64,000 nucleotides of DNA from Chitinophaga cymbidii (GTDB lineage Bacteria > Bacteroidota > Bacteroidia > Chitinophagales > Chitinophagaceae). Under the pieces are notes generated by a model, which made no database searches, was not told where the DNA came from, and saw nothing but the letters and a program-made list of their open reading frames with translations. Within the stretch, counting starts at the first letter, position 1. Each line of letters begins with the position of its first letter. Made by a program: the position numbers and the translations under genes. Shown here piece after piece: positions 36,015 through 43,529 of this stretch. The DNA lies in contig NZ_BKAU01000002.1 in assembly GCF_007992715.1 (NCBI RefSeq), positions 186,001 to 250,000 on the forward strand, in the 5' to 3' direction.

Positions 36015-36980
36015 CTGTCCCTTTCCGATCTTCTGTAATATCTGGTGCGCAGCCTCCAGCGCCTGAAATCCATCGATCACATTTACCGCCACCGGCTTGT
36101 TTTCCAGTATGCTGTCCCGGAACAGCTCCAGCTCCATGCGGATGGCGTTGGACTGCTTGATCTCCGGGTTGTCGATCGCGATGGTCTTCTTGCCCGAATT
36201 GGTGGCAATGTCAAGCGTAAACAATCCTTCGTCCTCCGGCTCTTTCAGCTTGATGATCTCCGTTTTCTTGTCCAGGAAATCGATCCCGATGTAAGCATCT
36301 TTCTGGAAGAGGCGCATTTTCCGCATTTTTTTGAGGGATATGCGGCTGGAAGTAAGGTTGGCTACGCAGCCGTTGTGAAACTCGATGCGTACGTTGGCAA
36401 TGTCCGGCGTATCGCTCATCACGGCCACGCCGCTCGCGGAGATGCGGCTGATGCTGGATTTTACGATGCTCAGCACAATGTCTATATCGTGGATCATCAG
36501 GTCGAGGATCACGCTCACGTCCGTTCCGCGGGGATTGAACTCCGCGAGGCGGTGCACCTCAATGAACATCGGCTTCAGGTCGTACCCCTTCAACGCCAGG
36601 AAAGCGGGATTGAACCGCTCCACATGCCCTACCTGGAATTTGATATTGGCTTCGTCCACCAGCTTTACCAGCAGCTTCGCCTCTTCCATGGTATTGGTCA
36701 TGGGCTTTTCCACGAACACGTGTTTGCCGTTGCGGATCGCCAGCTCGCACAGCTGGTAGTGCTGCGTGGTGGGCGCTACAATGTCGATCGCATCCACGGC
36801 GAGTATCAGCTCTTCGGCCGATGTAAATCTTTTAAGATGACCATATAAAGCTTGTACTCCTTCGGCATTGGCGTCGCTGGGATCGAAGTAACCGGTTACT
36901 TCAATGTCTTTCATGGTAATGAGCTGGGATAAATGGATCTTTCCTAAATGACCAACACCGAACAAGCCGACTTTTAGCAT
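36006..36980 (-). CDS. Gfo/Idh/MocA family oxidoreductase
   Basis: 324 residues. An NAD(P)-dependent sugar- or inositol-type dehydrogenase with the Rossmann loop GVGHLGKIHLSQL at residues 7-19, the nucleotide-site EKPMTNTMEEA, and a C-terminal GFO_IDH_MocA beta domain. The usual catalytic Lys is the one in EKP. The substrate is not known; similar Bacteroidota genes are placed near lipopolysaccharide and cell-envelope genes. Converges on ispD with a 9-bp overlap; divergent from the T9SS protein gene. Confidence 0.88.
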   Translation of the reverse strand: MLKVGLFGVGHLGKIHLSQLITMKDIEVTGYFDPSDANAEGVQALYGHLKRFTSAEELILAVDAIDIVAPTTQHYQLCELAIRNGKHVFVEKPMTNTMEEAKLLVKLVDEANIKFQVGHVERFNPAFLALKGYDLKPMFIEVHRLAEFNPRGTDVSVILDLMIHDIDIVLSIVKSSISRISASGVAVMSDTPDIANVRIEFHNGCVANLTSSRISLKKMRKMRLFQKDAYIGIDFLDKKTEIIKLKEPEDEGLFTLDIATNSGKKTIAIDNPEIKQSNAIRMELELFRDSILENKPVAVNVIDGFQALEAAHQILQKIGKGQSE

Positions 36981-37075
36981 AAGTGGATATGTTTTTTTAA
37001 ATTAAATTCCAGCAAATGTAACAAAAGAGAGGCTTTTTACTTTATATATTATCTCTATATTGCTGCCATCAAGCC

Positions 37076-39088
37076 ATGCGATTTTTCCTCATATTGATCT
37101 TACCCCTTTTATGTGCGGTGACCCGAATGTCGGCTCAGAACTGCACGCAGTTAGGTCAGACGCCTCAAAGCGCTTTCCCTGTCTGCGGCACAAAGGCGCT
37201 GAAGCAGGCTTCTGTTCCGCTCTGCGACGGAAGGCCCATACCTTTGCCTTCCTGTAATGATCACGCGGACTACGAGGATGTGAATCCGTTCTGGTACAAG
37301 TTCACCTGCTATGAAGCCGGCACGCTTGGTTTTACCATCACACCGAATGATCTGCAGGATGACTACGACTGGCAGCTGTTTGACGTTACCGGCAAAGCCC
37401 CCGTCCTCGTATACTCCGATGCCTCCCTGCAAGTCGCCGGCAACTGGAGCGCGATCCCCGGCAACACCGGTGCCTCCACGGAAGGAACGCGGCTGATGGC
37501 CTGCTCCGGCTACAGCGAGCCCAAATGGAGCAGCATGCCCACCCTGAAAAAAGATCACCAGTACCTGCTGATGGTCAGCCATTTTACACAAACGCAAAGC
37601 GGCTACCAGCTGTCTTTCGGCGGCGGCACCGCCAATATCACAGACCCCCTCGCCGGCGCTTTCCTGCGCGCGGAATATCATTGCATGGACAATCGCGTAG
37701 GCATCCGCCTCAACAAGAAATTCCGCTGCGCCACAATGGCCGGCGACGGCAACGAATTTGAACTGGTGGGCAGCACCGTACGTGTGATCGGCTCCATGGG
37801 GGTGAACTGCAACAGCGGCTTTGACATGGACTCGGTCATGCTCTACCTCCAGCAACCCCTCCCTCCGGGGAACTACAAGGTGCGCGTGAAGACCGGCAGG
37901 GACGGCAATACCATGCTCGACGCCTGCGACAATCCCATCGCCGCCGGCAAGGAAATCGACTTCACCGTACCCGTGCCGCAATCCGTACCGTTCGACAGCA
38001 TCGGTAATATCGGATGCATGCCCAACAAGATCATGGTCTACCTCTCCGATCCCGTGCTCTGCACCTCTGTTGCTCCCAATGGAAGCGACTTCCGGCTGAG
38101 CGGCACGTTGCCGGGCATTTCCATTACAAAGGCCACCACTTTCTGCAACAGCAAGCTGACCGACAGCATCGAACTGACGCTGAATACCACCATCTACCAC
38201 GAAGGCAATTTTGATATTGACCTGGTACGCGGCAGCGATGGTAATACCCTGATCAGCGAATGCGGCGTGCAAACCCCGCTGGGCGACCGGATGAGCTTTT
38301 TCACGAAAGACACCGTTAACGCCGCCTTCTCTTCCCGGATAGTTCTGGATTGCGTGTACGACACCATCTTCCTGGAACACGACGGCGCCCACGGCGTGAC
38401 CGACTGGCAATGGTCCTTCGAAGACAATACCACCGCCAGCGGCAGGACCTACGAGAAAGTATACACGGTATTCGGCCAGAAGACCGTGCAGCTACAGGTG
38501 ACCAACGGCCTCTGCTCCGCACAGCACACCGAATCCATTTTGCTGGACAATGAGCTGAACGCGGAATTCGCCATGTCCGCCCCCGTGCTTTGTCCCCTCG
38601 ATATGGCCGTTTTCACAGACCAGAGCACCGGTCATATTATTGCCCATCAATGGGACTTTGGCTTCGGCAACGGCTCCCGGAGCGTCAATCCCAACCCGTT
38701 CCGTTATCCCATCGGCAGCAGGGAACAAGCCTACGAAGTACGCCTTATCGTGGAAAACGACCTGCACTGTTTTGATACCGCCATACATACCATTAAAACA
38801 GTGCCCACCTGTCGCGTTGCCGTGCCCACTGCCTTTACGCCCAATAACGACGGCACCAACGATTTCCTGTACCCTCTCAACGGCTACAAAACCGCCGACC
38901 TTACTTTCCGCGTCTACGCCCGCAATGGCCAGCTGGTCTTCGAATCCCGTAACTGGCTGAACAAATGGGACGGCAAGATCAACGGTTCTCCCGCGCCGGT
39001 CGGGACCTACGCCTGGGTACTGGAATATACGGACACCGAATTCGGCAACCGCGTTTTCCAGAAAGGCGTATCCACCCTGCTACGCTAA
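37076..39088 (+). CDS. Secreted PKD-domain protein with T9SS type B sorting domain
   Basis: 670 residues. Signal peptide MRFFLILILPLLCAVTRMSA, cleaved near residue 20. Residues ~25-190 form a jelly-roll-like region (YEDVNPFWYKFTCYEAGTLG), then two Ig-like stretches, then PKD repeats (DWQWSFEDNTT at about residue 443 and HQWDFGFGNGS at about residue 523). The end, PTAFTPNNDGTNDFLYPLNG followed by FRVYARNGQLVFE and the terminal GVSTLLR, is the type B sorting domain, related to the one on the giant PKD protein. Function unknown; exported and surface-displayed by family knowledge. Its stop is 3 bp from the stop of the convergent radC. Confidence 0.9.
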   Translation: MRFFLILILPLLCAVTRMSAQNCTQLGQTPQSAFPVCGTKALKQASVPLCDGRPIPLPSCNDHADYEDVNPFWYKFTCYEAGTLGFTITPNDLQDDYDWQLFDVTGKAPVLVYSDASLQVAGNWSAIPGNTGASTEGTRLMACSGYSEPKWSSMPTLKKDHQYLLMVSHFTQTQSGYQLSFGGGTANITDPLAGAFLRAEYHCMDNRVGIRLNKKFRCATMAGDGNEFELVGSTVRVIGSMGVNCNSGFDMDSVMLYLQQPLPPGNYKVRVKTGRDGNTMLDACDNPIAAGKEIDFTVPVPQSVPFDSIGNIGCMPNKIMVYLSDPVLCTSVAPNGSDFRLSGTLPGISITKATTFCNSKLTDSIELTLNTTIYHEGNFDIDLVRGSDGNTLISECGVQTPLGDRMSFFTKDTVNAAFSSRIVLDCVYDTIFLEHDGAHGVTDWQWSFEDNTTASGRTYEKVYTVFGQKTVQLQVTNGLCSAQHTESILLDNELNAEFAMSAPVLCPLDMAVFTDQSTGHIIAHQWDFGFGNGSRSVNPNPFRYPIGSREQAYEVRLIVENDLHCFDTAIHTIKTVPTCRVAVPTAFTPNNDGTNDFLYPLNGYKTADLTFRVYARNGQLVFESRNWLNKWDGKINGSPAPVGTYAWVLEYTDTEFGNRVFQKGVSTLLR

Positions 39089-39091
39089 CCA

Positions 39092-39847
39092 TCATGCCGC
39101 TTGCCCCAGTATGCCATCATCCCTGAAGCTCAGGTACCCTGTATCTGAGACAATTACGTGGTCCAGTAATTCGATGTCTAATAACCGGCCTGCTTCCAGC
39201 AGCTTGTTGGTAATGCGCAGATCCGCCCTGCTGGCCTTCAGGGTGCCGGAAGGATGGTTGTGCGCCACTATCAGCCGGGTAGCTTTCAGGAACAGCGCTT
39301 CCTGGAATATGATGCGCGGGTCTACGGTGGTGGACGTAAAGCCGCCGTTGCTGATGCAGCTGCAATGCAGCACTTTATTCGCGTGGCTCAGGTACAGCAC
39401 ATAAAAGCTTTCGTAGCTCTGGTCTTGCATTAGCGGCCGTAACAGCGTAACAATATCCGTGCTGTTGTGAATGACGGGCCGCTCCTGCGGGATGGAGAAC
39501 TGCTTGCGCCGGGCCAGCTCCATGGCGGCGAGAATGGTCACAGCCTTGGCCTCCCCGATTCCCCTGAAGCTCATCAGCTGCGGTATGCTCATCCGGGCCA
39601 GCTCCGGCAGGCTGTTACCGGCGTGGTACAGTATTTCAGTGGCAAGATCTATCGCGGATTTCTCATCCTGGCCAGTATTGATCAGGATGGCCAGCAGCTC
39701 CGTGGTGCTCAGGGCCTTGGCGCCGTTCTTGACGAATTTCTCACGCGGCCGTTCATCTTTCGGCCAATCGCAGATAGGCGGTAAAGACCGCTCCCGCGGC
39801 TCTATGTACGTTGATATTGGTGGTAGTAAAGATGGGTTAACTCGCAT
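39092..39847 (-). CDS. radC: RadC/JAB-domain protein
   Basis: 251 residues from the ATG at 39847. The N-terminal helix-hairpin-helix-like part (MRVNPSLLPPISTYI ... GIGEAKAVTILAAMELARR) is followed by a JAB/MPN metalloprotease-like domain with LIVAHNHPSGTLKAS carrying the paired His. The family was named for DNA repair but that role is unproven. A TTG start nine codons upstream is possible but less likely. Complete and single-copy here, so it does not look like part of a mobile element. Confidence 0.9.
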   Translation of the reverse strand: MRVNPSLLPPISTYIEPRERSLPPICDWPKDERPREKFVKNGAKALSTTELLAILINTGQDEKSAIDLATEILYHAGNSLPELARMSIPQLMSFRGIGEAKAVTILAAMELARRKQFSIPQERPVIHNSTDIVTLLRPLMQDQSYESFYVLYLSHANKVLHCSCISNGGFTSTTVDPRIIFQEALFLKATRLIVAHNHPSGTLKASRADLRITNKLLEAGRLLDIELLDHVIVSDTGYLSFRDDGILGQAA

Positions 39848-39960
39848 AGCCGTTTCATTTCCACAAATATACAAATACTAATCTGGTTAGCAAATTAATC
39901 CCAAAATATTTAGTATTTCCAACAATGATTTTTTTTTCTGCGGGATACCATATAAAGTCA

Positions 39961-39968
39961 TAGTTTTG
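39961..39968 (+). promoter_or_regulatory. Likely -7 element of prs
   Basis: TAGTTTTG matches TAnnTTTG and lies 20 bp before the prs ATG; a T-rich stretch (TTTCTG) sits where the -33 box is expected. Confidence 0.45.
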
Positions 39969-39987
39969 CAACCTCTTTTTCTACATC

Positions 39988-40938
39988 ATGAATCCATCTG
40001 TTAAAATCTTCACAGGCAATAGCAATCCTGCGCTGGCGGAGCGTATCGCTGCCAGGTATGGCAATGTACTGGGCAAAGTGAAAATCCAGAAGTTCAGCGA
40101 CGGCGAATTTCAGCCGGTATTCCTCGAAAGCATCCGTGGTGATTATGTGTTCCTCGTTCAGGGCACCAACGCACCGGCGGATAATCTTATGGAATTGCTG
40201 CTCATGATCGACGCGGCCAAGCGTGCATCGGCAGGGTATATTACTGCGGTAATCCCTTATTTCGGGTTCGCGCGGCAGGACAGGAAAGACAAGCCCAGGG
40301 TGGCCATCGGCTCCAAACTGATCGCCAACCTGCTCACCGCCGCTGGTGCTAACAGGGTGATTACCATGGACTTGCATGCCCCCCAGATCCAGGGATTCTT
40401 CGATATCCCGGTAGACCACCTGGACAGCTCGGCGATTTTTATCCCCTACATCGAGAATCTGAAGCTTAAAAACCTTACCTTTGCGTCCCCTGACGTGGGT
40501 TCCACCACCCGGGTGCGCGAAGTAGCGAGTTATTTCAATGCTGAAATGGTGATCTGCGACAAGCACCGCAAACGGGCCAACGAGATCGCGTCGATGGTGG
40601 TGATAGGGGATGTGACGGACAAGGACATTGTGTTGATAGATGATATCTGCGATACCGCGGGTACCCTCACCAAATCAGCCGCGCTGCTGATGGAAAAAGG
40701 CGCAAGAAGCGTAAGGGCATTCTGTACGCATCCCGTTTTCAGCGGCAACGCCTACGAGAACATCAACAATTCAGTGCTGGATGAACTGGTGGTTTGCGAT
40801 ACCATCCCGCTGAAACAGGAAAGTCCCAAGATCAAAGTGATCAGCGTGGCGGACCTCTTCGCGGTAGCCATCCGGAACATGCACGAGAACAAGTCCATTA
40901 CAAGCCTGTTCGTGCACAGCCAGCGCCGGATGTCTTAA
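39988..40938 (+). CDS. prs: Ribose-phosphate pyrophosphokinase
   Basis: 316 residues. Makes PRPP from ribose 5-phosphate and ATP for nucleotide, histidine and tryptophan synthesis. Marks are KIFTGNSNPALAERIAARYG, IPYFGFARQDRKDKPR, the Prs signature DLHAPQIQGFFD and the PRPP loop LIDDICDTAGTLTKSA. It precedes rplY and pth on the same strand; the first gap is 36 bp. Confidence 0.96.
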   Translation: MNPSVKIFTGNSNPALAERIAARYGNVLGKVKIQKFSDGEFQPVFLESIRGDYVFLVQGTNAPADNLMELLLMIDAAKRASAGYITAVIPYFGFARQDRKDKPRVAIGSKLIANLLTAAGANRVITMDLHAPQIQGFFDIPVDHLDSSAIFIPYIENLKLKNLTFASPDVGSTTRVREVASYFNAEMVICDKHRKRANEIASMVVIGDVTDKDIVLIDDICDTAGTLTKSAALLMEKGARSVRAFCTHPVFSGNAYENINNSVLDELVVCDTIPLKQESPKIKVISVADLFAVAIRNMHENKSITSLFVHSQRRMS

Positions 40939-40974
40939 CAACGTGTATTTTTTTTATTCATAAATGTTTAAACA

Positions 40975-41565
40975 ATGAAAACAATAACCATCGAAGGAGA
41001 ACTCAGGAGCGAATTCGGCAAACAAGCCACCCGCCAGCTTCGTTCTGAGGAAAAAGTGCCTTGTGTTATTTACGGGGGTGCAGAAACAGTTAGTTTTTCC
41101 GCTGCTGCTGCTGCTTTCAAACCACTGGTATACACACCTGACTTCCAGCTTGCTGAAGTAAAGGTAGGCGGCAAAACTTACCGTTGCATTCTGAAAGACA
41201 TGCAGTTCGACGTGGTGACAGATGAACTGGCGCACGTGGATTTCCTGGAACTCGTGGAAAACAAAAAAGTGGTTGCTTCCCTGCCGCTGAAAGCCGTTGG
41301 TCAGTCCATCGGCGTAAAGAGCGGTGGTAAACTGGTAGTGAAAATGAAATCACTGAAAGTAAAAGCGCTGCCGAAAGACCTGCGCGAAAACCTGGAAGTG
41401 GATATCACTAACCTGGACCTGAACGAAAACATCCGTGTGGAAGACGTGAAAGCGGAAGGGATCGAGATACTCAACTCTCCCCGTATTCCCGTAGCTTCCG
41501 TGGTGATGACCCGTCAGCTGAAACAGGAAGAGGCGGCTGCCGAGAAGGAAGCCAAGAAGAAATAA
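40975..41565 (+). CDS. rplY: 50S ribosomal protein L25, CTC form
   Basis: 196 residues. The N-terminal L25 domain (EGELRSEFGKQATRQLRSEE) binds 5S rRNA; the longer C-terminal domain, found in the general-stress Ctc version, follows from about residue 95. The tail is an acidic-basic helix ending KEEAAAEKEAKKK. The prs-rplY-pth order is conserved in many bacteria. Confidence 0.95.
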   Translation: MKTITIEGELRSEFGKQATRQLRSEEKVPCVIYGGAETVSFSAAAAAFKPLVYTPDFQLAEVKVGGKTYRCILKDMQFDVVTDELAHVDFLELVENKKVVASLPLKAVGQSIGVKSGGKLVVKMKSLKVKALPKDLRENLEVDITNLDLNENIRVEDVKAEGIEILNSPRIPVASVVMTRQLKQEEAAAEKEAKKK

Positions 41566-41589
41566 ATTGGCAAAAGAATTATATAATGG

Positions 41590-41625
41590 GCCCGGCAGTT
41601 ATTTCAGCCGGGCTTTTTATTTTTG
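41590..41625 (+). terminator. Terminator merged with a -7 promoter element
   Basis: GCCCGGC (41590-41596) pairs with GCCGGGC (41607-41613), followed by TTTTTATTTTTG. TATTTTTG at 41618-41625 fits TAnnTTTG and ends just before the pth start codons, so the same bases may end one transcript and start the next. Confidence 0.7.
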
Positions 41626-41631
41626 ATGTCT

Positions 41632-42207
41632 ATGAAATTTCTTATCGTCGGATTAGGGAACATCGGAGCGGAATATCATCATACGCGCCACAACATCGGT
41701 TTTGATGTGGCCGATGCCCTGGCCGTAAAACATAATGTATCTTTTAACAGCGACCGGCTGGCCGATGTGGCGACCGTCAGGTGGAAAGGAAAGATACTCG
41801 TGATCATCAAACCAACCACTTACATGAACCTCAGCGGCAGGGCCGTGAAATATTGGATGGACAAGGAAAAGATACCGGCGGAAAACATGATGGTGATCCT
41901 TGATGAGCTGGCCTTGCCTTTAACCACTCTCCGCATCCGCCCCGGCGGCAGCGACGCCGGTCACAACGGTCTCAAAAGCATCCAGGAAGCCATCGCTACC
42001 AACCAGTATCCCCGTCTCCGCTTCGGCATCGGCAACGACTTCCCCAAAGGCAGGCAGGTAGATTATGTATTGGGAAGATGGAATGAAAAAGAAGAACCGG
42101 TCGTGCGGCAGAAGATCGATAAATGTGTGGAAGTCATTGAAAGCTTCGCTACCATCGGCCTGCCACGCACCATGAACAATTATAACAACCTTACTTTTCC
42201 ATTATAG
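41632..42207 (+). CDS. pth: Peptidyl-tRNA hydrolase
   Basis: 191 residues from ATG 41632 (MKFLIVGLGNIGAEYHHTRH). Frees tRNA from peptides dropped by stalled ribosomes. The catalytic His is in HTRHNIGF; the family segments KPTTYMNLSG and GGSDAGHNGLKSI are complete. An in-frame ATG at 41626 would add two residues; 41632 matches the family N-terminus better. A promoter-like box ends at 41625, so the mRNA is likely leaderless or has a leader of only a few bases. Confidence 0.94.
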   Translation: MKFLIVGLGNIGAEYHHTRHNIGFDVADALAVKHNVSFNSDRLADVATVRWKGKILVIIKPTTYMNLSGRAVKYWMDKEKIPAENMMVILDELALPLTTLRIRPGGSDAGHNGLKSIQEAIATNQYPRLRFGIGNDFPKGRQVDYVLGRWNEKEEPVVRQKIDKCVEVIESFATIGLPRTMNNYNNLTFPL

Positions 42208-42319
42208 AAGTAAATTGTATATTTCATGCCTGAAGGTACCCCTACCTTGAGCGCCACCAACCATGTAATGGGCGGTGGGACAACCATAGGCTTTATTAAC
42301 CTTACAAAATACACGCATT

Positions 42320-42931
42320 ATGAAAATTATCTGCGTTGGAAGAAACTATGCCAAACATGCAGAAGAATTGAAGAACGAGGTGCCCTCCGATCCCGTGATT
42401 TTCATGAAACCCAAGAATGCACTGCTGCAAAACAGCCATCCATTTTATTATCCGGAATTCACGGATAACCTTCATTATGAATGCGAACTGGTATTGCGGA
42501 TATCAAAGAACGGAAAGCACATCCAGGAACGGTTCGCCTCCAAATACTATGATAGTATGTCGGTGGGGATCGACTTCACGGCGAGAGATCTCCAGGAAAA
42601 ACAGAAAGCGAAAGGGCTGCCTTGGGAAATCGCCAAATCGTTCGATAACTCCGCGGTAGTGGGCAAGTTCATTCCGATCACCGAGGAAACAGACCTCAAA
42701 GACATCAATTTCTGTCTTTACAAAAACAAAGAGATCGTGCAGCAAGGCAACACTGGCGACCTGCTGTTCCCATTCGACAAGCTGATCGCTTATATCTCCC
42801 GCTTCTTTACCCTGAACATCGGTGACCTTGTTTTTACCGGTACGCCGCAGGGCGTGGGCGCCGTGGAGATCGGCGACAACCTTGAGGCCTTTATCGAAAA
42901 TGACAGCCTGCTGGAGTTTATGGTGAAGTAA
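42320..42931 (+). CDS. Fumarylacetoacetate hydrolase family protein
   Basis: 203 residues. The FAH C-terminal domain: VGRNYAKHAEELKNE, IFMKPKNALL, ECELVLRISKNGKHI, and the metal-binding GIDFTARDLQEKQKAKGLPW and GTPQGVGAV. This small single-domain type includes acylpyruvases and 2-hydroxyhepta-diene-dioate isomerases; the true substrate is not readable. It lies 112 bp after pth, so it may have its own promoter. Confidence 0.88.
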   Translation: MKIICVGRNYAKHAEELKNEVPSDPVIFMKPKNALLQNSHPFYYPEFTDNLHYECELVLRISKNGKHIQERFASKYYDSMSVGIDFTARDLQEKQKAKGLPWEIAKSFDNSAVVGKFIPITEETDLKDINFCLYKNKEIVQQGNTGDLLFPFDKLIAYISRFFTLNIGDLVFTGTPQGVGAVEIGDNLEAFIENDSLLEFMVK

Positions 42932-43025
42932 TCGGAGAAGTAAAAGGCAAAAATTAGGAAGCAAAAAAGAGTGTTAACTGGCTGCTTTTTCCTTTTTTCT
43001 TTTTAATTTTTTCTTCTTTACTTTT

Positions 43026-43460
43026 TTATGGAATGTTATTATAGATCACGTCCAGTATCCGCGTTAACTCATTATAATCCCCTTCGGAGAGATTGTTCCA
43101 CCCTGTTTTTCTCATTTCCAGCACCAGCGGCCGCACGTCTTTATACTTGTTCACCCCCGCGGGCGTCAACTGCACAAATACCTTCCGCCGGTCGTCCGTA
43201 GACCCCTGCCGCTCCACCAGCTCCTTTTTTACCAGTAATTCAATGATGCGCGAAACCGTGGTAATATCCTTTGAGGTGAGCCGTGCCAGCTCGTTATGGG
43301 TGATGCGTTTGTGCTTGTAAAGATTCTCGATCAGCAGCCACTGGTCTACCGTAATGTCCTTTTGCTGGGCGTCGAAATTCTTCTGCCAGTAGTTGCGTAT
43401 TTTTTTAAGCGTAGCATCCAGCTTAAAAAAAGATGGATTACTAACGAAAGTATCGTGCAT
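43026..43460 (-). CDS. MarR-family transcriptional regulator
   Basis: 144 residues. A winged helix-turn-helix repressor: the HTH is in KHKRITHNELARLTSKDITTVSRIIELLVKKELVERQGSTDDRRKV, including the typical wing sequence STDDRRK. The start codon is 22 bp from a 22-bp palindrome at 43482-43503, and the divergent gene is the fused 2-oxoacid dehydrogenase E1. By family rules it probably represses itself and that gene and is released by a small-molecule ligand; the ligand is not known. Confidence 0.9.
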   Translation of the reverse strand: MHDTFVSNPSFFKLDATLKKIRNYWQKNFDAQQKDITVDQWLLIENLYKHKRITHNELARLTSKDITTVSRIIELLVKKELVERQGSTDDRRKVFVQLTPAGVNKYKDVRPLVLEMRKTGWNNLSEGDYNELTRILDVIYNNIP

Positions 43461-43481
43461 ATTTACTTAATTTGCAGTAGC

Positions 43482-43503
43482 AATAGTTGCTAGAGCAACT
43501 ATT
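43482..43503. promoter_or_regulatory. Palindromic operator in the MarR-E1 intergenic region
   Basis: AATAGTTGCT (43482-43491) and AGCAACTATT (43494-43503) are a perfect 10-bp inverted repeat with a 2-bp AG spacer. It fits the size and symmetry of a MarR dimer site and lies between two divergent starts 69 bp apart. Confidence 0.75.
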
Positions 43504-43529
43504 TATGAGTAACACCAAAACAGTATTAC

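Noticed and set aside
37151..38410. Minus-strand open frame of 419 codons opposite the T9SS-type PKD protein
   Set aside because: The plus strand encodes a complete protein with signal peptide and sorting domain; the minus frame has only biased residues and no motif.
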